Of a stretch of 64,000 nucleotides of DNA, positions 21,391 to 32,106 are shown piece by piece. The notes below the pieces were generated by a model. The model saw only the letters and a program-made list of their open reading frames with translations. It was not told the DNA's origin and did no database searches. Source of the stretch: Caenorhabditis remanei (taxonomy: Eukaryota > Nematoda > Chromadorea > Rhabditida > Rhabditidae). Within the stretch, counting starts at the first letter, position 1. Each line of letters opens with the position of its first letter. The translations under genes and the position numbers were made by a program. The stretch is taken from contig NC_071330.1 in assembly GCF_010183535.1 (NCBI RefSeq), positions 13,559,717 to 13,623,716 on the forward strand, given 5' to 3'.

Positions 21391-22132
21391 AACCCAAAGC
21401 TGCTGCAACTCTGTCATTTTGGTGTATTTCGTGCGCCAGCACAACCGAGACAATTTCAATCGATTGGTGGATGCAATCTATCACACTCGCAACAGTCAAC
21501 TACGGATATGGCGTATGTTTTTGGATTTGGATCCCCAGGCTGCAATGCGTGTTCTTCTACACCAAGATGACATCATTGCCACATTCAAAGAACGAGATGT
21601 TGTTCAAGTAAGCCAGTGTTACAGTTCATACGATCAAAGAAGATAGAAGAAAAGGCTTATCCTGTACTGCGAAGACTGCTGCCCTCACAACTGACAACAA
21701 GGTTGTATACATTTAACCTTGATTGATTGAAGTGGAACACTCGGCTGTAACAACGGATTTTCGTTTCATCACAAACTATATCTGGCAAGATGAGCACGAA
21801 ATTGGAAAGAAACCAATCAAACAAGAAACGTCACAAAAATCGAAGAAGGAGGTATGCCGACATATGAAGCCAGACAACTGATTTTCACTGCCGGAGATAT
21901 TTATGCTGGAGTCAAGGATTCGTCATTTCCCATGATGCTCGCGATGTCATTTGGTGCTAGTATAAGATCACTTCAATATCAACAAGAAATCCTGAGATCG
22001 ATGACGTTAGGTTCCAAAGATGGCTCGAGAACAATCAATGGTATTGGCACTACCGGAGAATATCTGTTCAACAACACCGTTAGCATTGTCACATTCATGA
22101 AAGAGGGAGCTGAGAAGATACAGAATAAATAA
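21391..22132 (+). pseudogene. Unrecognised gene behind module D, partly open
   Basis: Block 21391-21607 (NFNRLVDAIYHTRNSQLRIW and then DLDPQAAMRVLLHQDD) ends at a gtaagcc donor. A middle block at about 21737-21850 encodes TTDFRFITNYIWQDEHEIG. The last block is open from ATG 21854 to TAA 22132 (92 aa, containing RQLIFTAGDIYAGVKDSSF) and is followed by AATAAA. The frame between the last two blocks does not join without an intron, and the module D start codon is broken. The 92-aa part may still be expressed. Function unknown. Confidence 0.5.
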
Positions 22133-22271
22133 GAATACATTTCAATAAACCATTTTTGTAATTCCCTTGATTTCATTGTAGTTTAACAGAATAACTTCGC
22201 GATCGAGTTGAAATCATCTTGTTCACAGTGCGTCTCAAACCTGGATTACTGTAGGTCTTGCGACACGGGAC

Positions 22272-22470
22272 AAGAGGTATGTAGATCTGCAGAAGATGAG
22301 GAGAGTAAATCTGAAGAATCTGCTAAAGATTTTTGATGATAACGAGAAACTTGATAGAACCTTGCAATGGATTCGATTTGAAACTGATATCGATTGGCTT
22401 CAAAACGCTGTTATAATTAAATCACGATTGATTACTGTAACTTTTCACCCTAATATCATTTTTAACTGAC
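22272..22470 (+). pseudogene. Isolated protein-like remnant
   Basis: Open frame with KIFDDNEKLDRTLQWIRFET and a following WLQNAVIIKS, ending at TGA. No start codon or splice context is clear. It looks like an exon of a lost gene. Confidence 0.3.
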
Positions 22471-22674
22471 TCCGAACTGTTCTCTCGCATTACTATTTCA
22501 GCTTTTTTTTTTGTCAAAAACGTAGTTTGTCATAGAAATTCAGGCTTTTCTCCGTTTTTTACTTAAAATTTTGATGAATTCGGTATAAAACACTAATGAA
22601 GTCAAACAAATTCAAAAGACAGTTGGGTATCGAGGTCGGGCGAATTCGTTGACAAAAAATAGAGGTGCACCCTC

Positions 22675-22765
22675 TATTTGAATTGCCCCTCTAATAGAGT
22701 TGCACTCCGACGGACCCGTTGAACAATAGAGTTGCATGCACCTCAAATACAGTTTTTACGGTATG
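22675..22765. repeat. Half copy of the TACCGTAAAAACTG MITE
   Basis: Tandem agaggtgcaccctct-like units followed by acagtttttacggta. The left terminus is missing. Confidence 0.6.
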
Positions 22766-23099
22766 TCGACTTTTTTGAGATTTTTCGGCCCGGCCTGTTG
22801 CAAGTCTGCTATATAGTTGCAATTCCCGAATTCTCATTTTCACTTACATATATAAAACATGTAGTCTGGCGCGCCTTCGTCGCGTTTGGACGGTTAGGAA
22901 GGAAAAGAAGCAAAGGCCACTGAAGAGTTGTATCTCTCTTTCTCTCTCGTTCTCTTCTCATTCGCTGTGTAAGCCTGTGCCGGGGCTCAGTCCGATAGCA
23001 CCATTCATTACATACACACTGAGACCCCCTAGTGGAATCGGCTGTTTGGCCAGTCTTTGAGATATTTATGACAGTGACGAGGACAGCTAGCAGAAGATA

Positions 23100-23290
23100 G
23101 GGAAAGGTCACCAACAGAGACACGCAGACACCACCAACCCCAACTACCCAGATTTCTCCATCAGTATGTATTGAGATAGCCTACTGAATGGCTCGTCGAC
23201 CAATCTTCTTTCTATTTTTATTGAATTTTAGTATTTATTGCATTTATTTGAAGTTTTTCGATGTTTCGGAGGATTTTGAAGGTAAGAAAT
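23100..23290 (+). promoter_or_regulatory. Leader module D, diverged copy 5
   Basis: Core gagatagcctactgaatggc ... tatttttattgaatttta, with a gtaag donor at 23281. It precedes the short exon at 23828 and the retroelement pieces. Confidence 0.4.
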
Positions 23291-23428
23291 GGAATCTTCA
23301 TAGATCAATAAAATCAATAAAATTCACCTAATTCGCCTTGTGAACACATTTTGAGAGAAACGCAAAGACACTCTGACTTTGAAGAGGTGTATCTCGAAAA
23401 GGGGCGGTGTTTGAAAAAAGCTTCTAAC

Positions 23429-23726
23429 CATAGTTGTCAAGGCCCGGGCAAATTGGCGCGAAAGTCAAATTTTCAAATGTTTTCAAATTTTTTGAATTTT
23501 TTTGAATTTTTTTGAATTTTTTCGCGAAAAAGTCTAATTTTCGACTATCAGTCAGAATTAGAAGAAATTCTGAAAAATAGTCAAAAATGGTCACATTTCC
23601 GATGAAAAATTGAAAAAATTTCGAAAAAAAAATTGGAAAAAAGGGTCATTTTTTGATGCCGGGCCTTGAAAATTTTCTACCGGCCCGGCCCGGGCCTTCG
23701 GGCCTTGCCGGGTTTTGACAACTATG
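23429..23726. repeat. CATAGTTGTCAAGGCCCGG palindrome, copy 1
   Basis: Ends catagttgtcaaggcccggg and gggttttgacaactatg; interior AT-rich. A second complete copy is at 34621-34901 and a partial one at 33317-33575. Confidence 0.85.
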
Positions 23727-23827
23727 CTTCTAACTAATAAAAGTAGACAATTTTAAGGCTACAAAATAACTTCAGAGAAATAATAATAGAAAATAGTTGC
23801 AAGATATAAAGAGTTTACTTTCGAAAG

Positions 23828-23909
23828 CCACATTCTAGCGACACTGCGCCACGGACCCAGGAAACGGAGGAAGAGCCGATTCCAGACGAAATGAAGGCAC
23901 TCAAGAAAG
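23828..23909 (+). pseudogene. Orphan exon
   Basis: Bounded by ttcgaaag and gtgagg. One frame encodes an acidic stretch (APRTQETEEEPIPDEMKALK). It resembles the acidic exon of the broken gene at 4616 in position behind module D, not in sequence. Confidence 0.3.
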
Positions 23910-24004
23910 GTGAGGAATAAAATATTTGGTTTTTGAAATAACCTTTTGAAGGTTTCTCAAAAAAAATTCAGTTAAAAAAACTAAAAATAAATCGTATTAT
24001 TTAA

Positions 24005-24559
24005 GAAGAAAAAATAATTTTTCATTTTTCCAAAAATATGATGTTGCACTAACTAAATCAGATATAGACTGTGAAATCCCAGAATATTCAGAATACATAG
24101 GATGTTATAATTGTAACCAAGGTGCTACTCAGACTATAAAATGTAAATCTAAGGAAGATACACACGCCAAACTTAGTTGCAATAACACAGATTTTATTGA
24201 TGTAATAACCTGCAGCAAAGAAGGCGTAATAAATGAGATTCATAGGAAGTTCTCAGTTACTAACCCAGTAGACACTTGTATAGTCAAATGTGGAAGAAAG
24301 AATAAAGTCTTTAGAGTAGAAGGTAAACAAATCTTTGTGCATGAGGAAGAACTAATCACTCACATTAACAAAGTTTTAGGTAGTGAAGCGAAGATAACAG
24401 ATATCCCTTTGTTCCACTACAGACATAGGAAACATAGGAGATATAATCACTAAAGGAATAATAACCATAATTTTAGTCATATTAGGATTCCTAACAACAG
24501 CAGGAATAATATACTTTTGCATAATACCCAGGATAACTCGGTGTTGTTTACCCATTTAA
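24005..24559 (+). mobile_element. Envelope-like fragment of an LTR retroelement, frameshifted
   Basis: An open frame to TAA at 24451-24453 encodes a Cys-rich ectodomain segment with a C-x2-C knot (GCYNCNQGA), as in the class-II/phlebovirus-type glycoproteins carried by nematode BEL/Pao retroviruses. The membrane anchor follows in another frame: a hydrophobic run containing IILVILGFLTTAG, then a short basic tail with Cys, to TAA at 24557-24559. The switch between frames near 24410 breaks the gene. The N-terminal part is absent, so this is a fragment. The family assignment rests on motif and context only. Confidence 0.5.
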
Positions 24560-24775
24560 TCAAACTAAATTATTACAGAATATGAACCATCATCACTGCA
24601 ATCACTGCGGATGCAACCAGTATACACCTTACCCCGTAGCATACCACACCAATATAACCACCAGTACCCCCCCCCCCCCACACCACCTTATTTTGTACCC
24701 AACCCATATCAGATCCCACCACAGCATAATTATCAGAATAATATTATCAGAATAAGTCTCCACAGTACAATAGAG

Positions 24776-25328
24776 AATCTCCAAACCCCCCCCACAGAAT
24801 ATTAGACATAGAACTCCACCACGTACCCCAACCCCACCCCCACCACCGCGGAATCCATCACTACCCACGCGGAACCCAACCCCATCCCCACCACCGCCAC
24901 GCTTTAGAGATAGGGGATGTAACATTTGTAGAGGCAATCACATAGCAAGGGACTGTTATGAGTTCGAACCCCAGGAGAGATTAAGAATAGTTCAAAACCA
25001 AAATAGATGCGTAATCTGTTTGAATCGAAAGAACCATAGTATACAAGCATGTAGATTTTGGAACGATGGAAATAAGTATTTATGCAAAAGGTGTCCAGAA
25101 AACGCAAGCCCGCACAGTAGAAATCTATGCGTACGCCCGGCCCAGAATAGAGTAGTGACCAATGAACGCCGAAGAATAATTGACAATGTACGACGACAAG
25201 CAGAAGAGGAGAAACAAGAAGATGAGGATGAAGAAAAATCTGAGGACGAAGAAGAATACGAGGATGAGGAGGAGAAGGAAAAGCTAAAAATAACAAAACA
25301 TCAGTCATTACCCAATCTAATCTTTTAG
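24776..25328 (+). mobile_element. BEL/Pao-type gag C-terminal fragment (zinc knuckles)
   Basis: A Pro-rich stretch built on poly-C tracts is followed by CNICRGNHIARDC (C-x2-C-x4-H-x4-C), then CVICLNRKNHSIQAC and a third Cys/His cluster, and ends in a Glu/Asp-rich tail before TAG. This serial arrangement is typical of BEL/Pao gag. No protease or polymerase follows. The C runs probably caused frame loss upstream. Confidence 0.6.
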
Positions 25329-25470
25329 AAATATCTTGTATCAGTATAACCCAAACCTCTATTATTTTTTAACCAGTATATGTTTTGTGACCTCTATTAA
25401 TTTATTTTGACCAGTATATGCTTTATGTTCATTCAAATAAATCAGTATAAGAATAACCAAACGACCATCA

Positions 25471-25790
25471 TTAATACATAACATCAAGAATAACCAAGAC
25501 ATCAAGCATAATCCGATTGATGGGCCATTCACAGAGTGCAGCATGATGTGAAGTATCTCGTTCTCCCGGCTTCAGGCAAAAAGAGCATGGGTGGCCTTCT
25601 TTCTTACATCTTCGATTGTGGTGTTTGTTTAGACAAATTCGGCAACGATGCTGGGCATCGATCATGGCTCTTCGTAAAGTTGGAGAAGGATATGTTCCAC
25701 ATTCGTTCGACATGTGTCGACAGTGACAAAACACACATAAGATGGGGCAGTTGAAGTGCCTGTTCACGTCAGGATTTTCCTCACTAATAT
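25471..25790 (-). mobile_element. Second BEL/Pao-type gag fragment, opposite strand
   Basis: On the minus strand three knuckles follow each other: CVFCHCRHMSNEC, CRICLNKHHNRRC and CSFCLKPGERDTSHHAALC. The RS-rich DNA upstream to about 25930 may be the gag linker. It faces the plus-strand fragment tail to tail, 140 bp away, and is too different to be an inverted copy. Confidence 0.6.
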
Positions 25791-26114
25791 CGGTCGATTC
25801 TGATTTCGTTCTCTGGAACGTCTTCTTTCTTCTTCTCTCGATTCCGAACGTTCTCTTCTCTCTGGTTCTCTCGATCTTGAGTGGTGTTGTCTTTCTCGAT
25901 CAGGCAAGACATCGGACGTTATATAATATGAAGTTAATTTCAAATACCATAAACCAGACTTGTCAAAAATCGAGTCGGCCCGGTTTTTTTTAAAGTATTT
26001 CGAAAATTTAGAGTAAAAGTGCTTAAATCGTCATATTCACATTTTTATTAAATTTTGAATTTTTTGTAGAAAACTGTACTTTTTTTCAAGACAGTCCGGC
26101 ACGTGACACCTTAA

Positions 26115-26365
26115 ACCAAAACCGCAGGAATATAATAATAGTCAGAATTCAATAAAAATAAGAAGAAAGTTGTTTGACGGCAATTCAGTAAGCTGTCGGA
26201 GAGTCAGAATGACGAAAAAAATCGCTTTGATAATATTTCTTCACTAGACACAGACTGTCAGAGAGGTCACTTGACTCGTAACAGAAGCTGACCGCAAGGA
26301 GAACGGTGACTCAGAAGTTGGCCGTACCTCGCCCCTTCTCTCTTTTATTCACTTTTTTGTGATGT
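26115..26365 (-). repeat. Leader module D relative (inverted), copy 6
   Basis: Shares a 250-bp block with 32107-32357 (agtcagaattcaataaaaat, gacggcaattcagtaagct, tgtcagagaggtcacttgac, gaacggtgactcagaag). The core is the reverse complement of module D. Confidence 0.7.
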
Positions 26366-26577
26366 AGCAATTCTGACTGTAAACATACCGGTATTTACAA
26401 AAAAAAATACTCCAGAATTTTTGCCGGATTATTAAAAAACATACAGTTTCAAAAGCTTCAAAATCACCAAATGGAATAATATTTGGTCCAACAACTACAA
26501 CGCTTCGGAAAAATAGAACTAGCAATATTTTAATCTTGTTTTGTCAAAAAACGAGTCAGTCAACTTTTTCTCCTATT

Positions 26578-26853
26578 TACCGTAAATACTGTATTATAAC
26601 GGCACCTGTAATAGAACGACACCTGTATTATAACGGCATCCCATTTATACTCAGAATTCATGAATGTGATTATCCCGGTGTCTTTTTTGGTTCTGATTAG
26701 AAGCAGCGTGATTAGTAACTTCTTGATCAGCCGATAGAACTTTCAAAAAAAGTTTTCGCGGTAAATTTTAATAAGTTTCTGAAACCACAAAATTTCTCTG
26801 GGAGCCGGTTGAAAAAGATAACGGCATGCCGTTATAATGCAGTATTTACGGTA
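26578..26853. mobile_element. MITE with TACCGTAAATACTG termini
   Basis: 27-bp terminal inverted repeats with one mismatch (taccgtaaatactgtattat ...) enclose 220 bp. It belongs to the same superfamily as 14749-15118 and directly abuts the next element. Confidence 0.85.
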
Positions 26854-26856
26854 ATA

Positions 26857-28416
26857 CACTGCCCGACATAAATATAGAGCCACTTGTGATTATCGACTAT
26901 CTCACAAAAATGATGATACTTCAAGAAGTTTTCAAAACGGCAAAAATATACATTTATTAGCTTAAAAATGTTGCATGCAAAACATTTTAACTCTGCCTCT
27001 TTGTTTTAGAAAAAATCGAAAAAATGTGAAAAATGGCTTCAATCTATCCGACATAAGTATAGAGCCACTTACAAAAAGTGTCAAAAATGAGAAAATCACA
27101 AGCTAAAAACATTGAATTCGGAATCTTCGTCGAAAGTTGAGTTGGTTAGAGATATTTTTCCAACATTTTCAGTTAAAAAAATTTGAGAAAAATGAGAATT
27201 TCTGCAAATTTTCAAGCCTCTCCATTTTCCGTTTGTTTTGTGCAAATAAGTTCTATCTAGCATCTGATTTGTGTCTATATTAAGTGTGTAACTCATGAAT
27301 TAAGGTTTAGTATAGTTTTTGTGAACATTTGAATCTTTTTGAACAACATAGGTTGTTTCAAATCAGAAAAGTAGGGAATTTTTTGAAATTTTGCATGCAT
27401 TTACATCGAAATTTATGGTATTTTCCATATTAACTATTTTTTTTTGCTTTTCCAACACAGAACTGGTCTTGTTCTCTTGTTTATTACCATTTTTCCTGAA
27501 TTAACTTTATTGCAAATCAGGAAAAATAGGAGAAACATGAATTTTTAGATCAAAAAAAGTTGAAGCAAAATCATCAGGTTATTCAAAATGTGTTCAATGA
27601 GCAATTATGACAATAATTCAGCATATATTAGTGTTATCATCATAAATTTGTTGCATTTTCAAAATTTCTTTGTACGCACGATACTTTTCAACGGAGTTAA
27701 AAAATTTACCTTTTACGATACAATTGAAAATTCATGTTTCTCTTATTTTTCCTGATTTACAATAGAGCTAATTAAGAAAAAAATGGTAACAAACAAGACA
27801 ACAAGACCAGTTCTGTGTATAACAAACAAAAAAAATTAGCTAGAATGAAAAATATCTAAAATTCCTGAGTAAATGCCTGCAAATTTTCAAAAAATTTCCA
27901 AATCTTCTGATTTGAGATGACCCAAGTTGTTCAAAAGGATGAAAATATTTACAGAAGCTGTATTAACTCCTAATTCATGAGTATTACATTTAATTCAAAC
28001 AAAAATCAGATGCTGGATAGAACTTATTTGGACAAAACAAGCGGAAAACGAAGAGGCTTGAAAATTTCCAGATATTCTCATTTTTCTCAAAAATTTTTAA
28101 CAGAAATTGCTGGAGAAAGGAATCAAATTAGCTAAATTTTGGACGAAGATTCCAAATTTGATATTTTTAGCTCGTGATTTTCTCATTTTTGACACTTTTT
28201 GTGAGTGGCTCTATACTTATGTCGGATAGATTGAAGCCATTTTTCACATTTTTTCGATTTTTCCAAAAACAAAGAGGAAGAGTTAAAATGTTTTGCATGC
28301 AACATTTTTAAGCTAATAAATGTATATTTTAGCCGTTTCGAAAACTTCTTGAAGTATCATCATTTTTGTGAGATAGTCGATAATCACAAGTGGCTCTATA
28401 TTTATGTCGGGCAGTG
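26857..28416. mobile_element. Tc1/mariner-like palindromic element, 1.56 kb, TA target
   Basis: TA flanks both ends (26855-26856 and 28417-28418). The termini read cactgcccgacataaatata and its complement. The whole element folds on itself with arms of about 750 bp at roughly 80-90% identity. A related inner motif, ccgacataagtatagagcca, recurs about 190 bp in from each end, which suggests a nested insertion. No transposase is encoded. Confidence 0.85.
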
Positions 28417-28893
28417 TAGTAAGAAATAAAGAGTCAGGAGAAGTCTGCATGGTCATGCATCTGTAGTTTTCTAATTTCCAAATCAGCGTCCATACTGTAA
28501 ATTAGGAAGTATTCTTCTGAATAGTGTCTTCCGTTTCTTGCTGTCTTCAACTGGATTCAGTTATTCCTTTTTTATAAATTTTAGTGCATACCTTCAGAAG
28601 TTAATTGCCTTGCATTCAATTTTTCGACTCCCATTCATTAAACTTCATTCACAATTTCAATCTAACGTAACCGTAGCTGATTCCTTCAGATTGAGTGATT
28701 CATGGTTTCAAAACATCTTGTTTCGAGATGTCTAATTTTGAAACGTCCCAGAGCCATAAATGAGCACGTGGAACTGTTAAGTTTGTCACGAAAACATTTT
28801 AACATTTCGTGACCTTTCACGTGTTTTAATTCCAGCATTTTTTGAAATCGAAACACCAGTTTCAATTATTTCCCATAAATACGAAAAACCACA

Positions 28894-30209
28894 ATGACAG
28901 ATGTTACCTTACTGGATATGCCGGATCTGGTGATGGATAAAATTCTTAAGAAGCTGAAAATCGCGTATATGTAAGATCCCGAAGCGGCTGCCTGAAATTC
29001 TTCACATATTTTATTTCAGTATGAGACTCCGAAAAGTGTGTCATGCCCTTCGTGACTACATTGACACCAAACCAGAGTATACCATACGTCAAATTAAAAT
29101 TGAAGTCCATCCTTCCCAAATTCATACCCGCCTGAAATTCCATTCAAAAACGGAAATCACTTTAATCTATCAAAAACAGGGGAATGATTGTTTGTACCGT
29201 GTTTCAAATGGATTGCCCGTCAAATACTATTTGTTGAAGAACAAGTATTTTATGGATGTATTCTTTGGTGATATTGTCGATGCGGTCAAAAATCAGAATG
29301 TTCCATTGCACCGTCTTGACATTTATGGTACTTATATTGAATGTCTTTTACCTTTTGATTTCGAGCCCCACGTGATTGAAGTAAAACCAAACGATTCTGA
29401 AACCAGTTGGACATGCTCTATTCTGGAATTTATTGGAGGTCTTTGCAAGTCAAATTCCAGTCAAAATCCAGTCAATTCTTCTGATTTTGATTCTGATCCT
29501 GATGCGCCATGTCCTCTGAAACCAATTGCCGCTGAATTCTACACCACCTTTACTAGAATTCTGAAGTTGAGAGACCGCCCGATTCAAATTGAAGAACTGA
29601 TTATTACAATTATCAACAAATCAGACTTTCTAAATATGGTTCCATACATTGATATAAAGAATCTGGGACGACTCGATATCTCAAAAATGAACTATAAGAA
29701 CCTAATCTACAATAAAGTCAGAATGTATTTCGATGAACTTGCTGAATTGGATGGTTGGGAAGGCATTCGAAGTCTGAATTTGAATAGTTTATACATGACT
29801 TTGCCGTTTGAACGGTTCTTTCACATGACGGGTGTCTACTTTCCACGTGAGAATGTTACCATCGAGGAAATCCTGTACTTGAAGGAGGTAAGCCGTTTCT
29901 ATATCTTTCATATTCCAGAACCGCTCAAAACATTTTCATGAGCGGGGCAACCTCCTACACCAATTCCAGGTCATGCTAACCACTCCACACATTTCATACT
30001 TCAATTTTCAATATTGGACCATGGAAGACGCGGATCGTGTATACTCTACACTTGGAGTGTTTTGGGCTGGTATTGAGGAGAAATGTTGGTATTATCGAGT
30101 TCCGGATACTGATGAAGTCTTAGGTCTCTCTATCGACATATTTCACATTGTCTCGTTTTCAAGAATGAGTGCTTCAGAAGTTCCTGAAGGGGTTGTTGTG
30201 ATGAATTGA
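28894..30209 (+). CDS. F-box protein with FTH/DUF38-like domain (fbxa-type)
   Basis: Exons 28894-28970, 29020-29887 and 29970-30209 join in frame to 394 aa. Residues 4-45 form an F-box (DMPDLVMDKILKKL ... LRKVCHALRDYID), which would bind a Skp1-related protein of an SCF ubiquitin ligase. The following 300 residues have the beta/leucine pattern of the nematode FTH/DUF38 domain, thought to bind substrates. The 49-bp intron 1 splits the F-box at the usual place for this family. The 82-bp intron 2 is needed because the frame closes at 29939. A short AT-rich tail with AATAAA (about 30213) follows. Such genes are species-expanded and fast-evolving. The call is firm for class, not for orthology. Confidence 0.88.
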
Positions 30210-30593
30210 TTGAATAAATGTGTCGAATTGATGAACACTTGTTTTATATCAGTTTTAAAAGTGCTTCGGGATGTTTTGAATCCATAGAATTTCGAAACTA
30301 AAAAAATATCGAAAAATTGATGGTTGCAGTGACCAAATAATATACACTGACCAGAATAGTTACAGTGACCAACACCTTATTTCACGTTTAGAATGTCTTG
30401 TTTGTGCGAAAAAGTACCGTATGGATTTCTTAAATTTATCTCTTCAATAATAATATGTAGTTTGAACTTCAGATTTGACACCTTTCATACGAACGACAAA
30501 CATTTCCATAGCTGATTTTTTAGTAAAGGTGAAGACCAGGTTTATAATAATAATAGGTTTATTTCGGAATTAAGGTTTAAAATATCGAGATAT

Positions 30594-30640
30594 ACCGTAA
30601 AAACTGTATTAGAGAGACATGTCGCTCTATTTTTTTTTCA
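30594..30640. repeat. Single terminus of the TACCGTAAAAACTG MITE
   Basis: taccgtaaaaactgtattag followed by a short agagcgac-like unit; the other terminus is not found. Confidence 0.5.
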
Positions 30641-30872
30641 ACCGCCTCTCAGAAAAATTTGGTGGTTTCAGAAACTCTTCGCACTCCCTTGAATTTCGGT
30701 GTTTTGGCTAGAGGAATCGCCATCTTGTCAAGTTGTAAGTCTATTATTTTAGATTTGTTCCTCGCTCTTTCCGCGTTTTCGATGCCGTTTGGTTCGGGAT
30801 CCTGTTTCTTCGCTTTGCATCGTTTCTGATGAGCTTTTAGATCCAGTAATGATTCCCGACGTAATGATTCTT

Positions 30873-31433
30873 TTAAAGAGCTTCTAGGATTCTCTCGATC
30901 TGATCATCGTATTTCTTGTCTCTAATGTTGTTTTCTCTCTCAAAAATAATGAGTTCGTTTACCGCGTATCCGTCGAGACAATCCAGCTCCTCCTTCGTTG
31001 GTTCTCTGTCTTTGACCGTCGCATCGAATCCTTTTTCCAGCAATTCCATGTAGGTCTTGAGCCTATCCATGGTCTTCTGCAGCTTCTTTGCTTCACTGGC
31101 AATGTCCTTAGCGTGAGCTTTTAGAGCGTCATTTGGGAGGGCCTTGTATGCCTCAATCGAGCGTGCTGCGTCTTCCGCAAGTTGCGTCACTAGTGTGGCC
31201 GTCTTCGTTACTTGGGTTTTTGCAGCTGATAGCATCGTTCCTCTTAATTCGGTCGATGCACCATAAATTAAAATATTCCTTTGGTAGTCCTTGGGAATTC
31301 GTCGTTCTTCTTCAGCAAACATTGCGTAAGTTGCTGCTTTTTCCAACGCTTTTATTCCTTCTTGCATCGATAGTACTTCGTTATTCAGCGAATTTCGCTT
31401 CATCGATGTTGACGTTAATCTTGATTTCAACAT
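30873..31433 (-). CDS. Unrecognised helical protein (186 aa)
   Basis: Open frame from ATG at 31433 to stop at 30873. It is Ala/Lys/Glu-rich and almost entirely helical, with heptad-like stretches (KALEKAATYAMFAEEERR; EAKKLQKTMDRLKTYMELL). There is no signal peptide or membrane segment. An acceptor-like ccgatcag precedes the ATG by four bases. The frame is open further upstream to about 31555, so the true start could lie there. AATAAA occurs on the minus strand near 30560. The 5' flank holds a partial duplicate of the gene itself, and leader module D (32107, inverted) lies upstream. Function unknown. Confidence 0.6.
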   Translation of the reverse strand: MLKSRLTSTSMKRNSLNNEVLSMQEGIKALEKAATYAMFAEEERRIPKDYQRNILIYGASTELRGTMLSAAKTQVTKTATLVTQLAEDAARSIEAYKALPNDALKAHAKDIASEAKKLQKTMDRLKTYMELLEKGFDATVKDREPTKEELDCLDGYAVNELIIFERENNIRDKKYDDQIERILEAL

Positions 31434-31469
31434 TTTGCTGATCGGTAAGTAATTCGGTTGCAATTGTGC

Positions 31470-31555
31470 GAGTGAATAAGACTCGACTGACCGTGCTGCA
31501 TTCTCCGAAAGTTGCGTCGACGTCGAAGAAGTCTTTGTGACTTGTGGTTATATCT
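31470..31555 (-). pseudogene. Partial duplicate of the helical-protein exon
   Basis: Translates to STQLSENAARSVESY, matching VTQLAEDAARSIEAY inside the gene (around 31160-31220) in the same relative frame. TAA lies just after the tttcag acceptor of this block, so it is probably a dead duplicated exon. Confidence 0.6.
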
Positions 31556-31796
31556 GAAATATGTGTTTTAGTTTTTATAATTGGTATCAATAGTTTAATT
31601 GAATCGGATTTCGGTATTAGCCTTCAAAAAAATTGACCCCTCGTCTACGAGAGAATGGATATTCCAGTAACATCTAATGTCAAAAACAAGACGATGAACG
31701 TTTTACATATAATATATAATTCATTTCAAATGCTATAATTTATAATTCTAATTCTAATTATACCATTTATAATTCATAAACAATAACATACTTGTC

Positions 31797-31856
31797 ACTG
31801 GCCGGGCCGTGCCGATTTCCACATTTCTACCGGCCCGGCCCGGACCGGCCCGGGTG
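31797..31856. repeat. Fragment of the GGCCCGG repeat family
   Basis: Short GC-rich stretch gccgggccgtgccg ... accggcccgggtgag. Confidence 0.5.
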
Positions 31857-32106
31857 AGAAGCGACTTTTTCCCGAAAGACATGTTTTTTAGCAGAAATGT
31901 TTGAAAAAGTAGTTTTTGGGGCATTGTATGCAAAAATTCGATTGAATTTACGAATTTAATGAGTTCTATAGCGAATTTAGTGATAAAAAAGCACTTGAAA
32001 ATTATTTTTGGGGTGTGAAAATTCAAAAACAATTTCCACCAGGGCCGGCCGTGAAATGACAGGTATGAACAATAATTTAGTTTTAAAAGTTCAAATTCTC
32101 ACCTTC

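Noticed and set aside
24061..25328. CRISPR, plasmid or bacterial origin for the Cys-rich cluster
   Set aside because: Zinc knuckles, poly-Pro linker and Env-like anchor fit a eukaryotic LTR retroelement; no direct-repeat/spacer array is present.
28946..29143. Minus-strand 65-codon frame
   Set aside because: Antisense to the F-box gene; no independent support.
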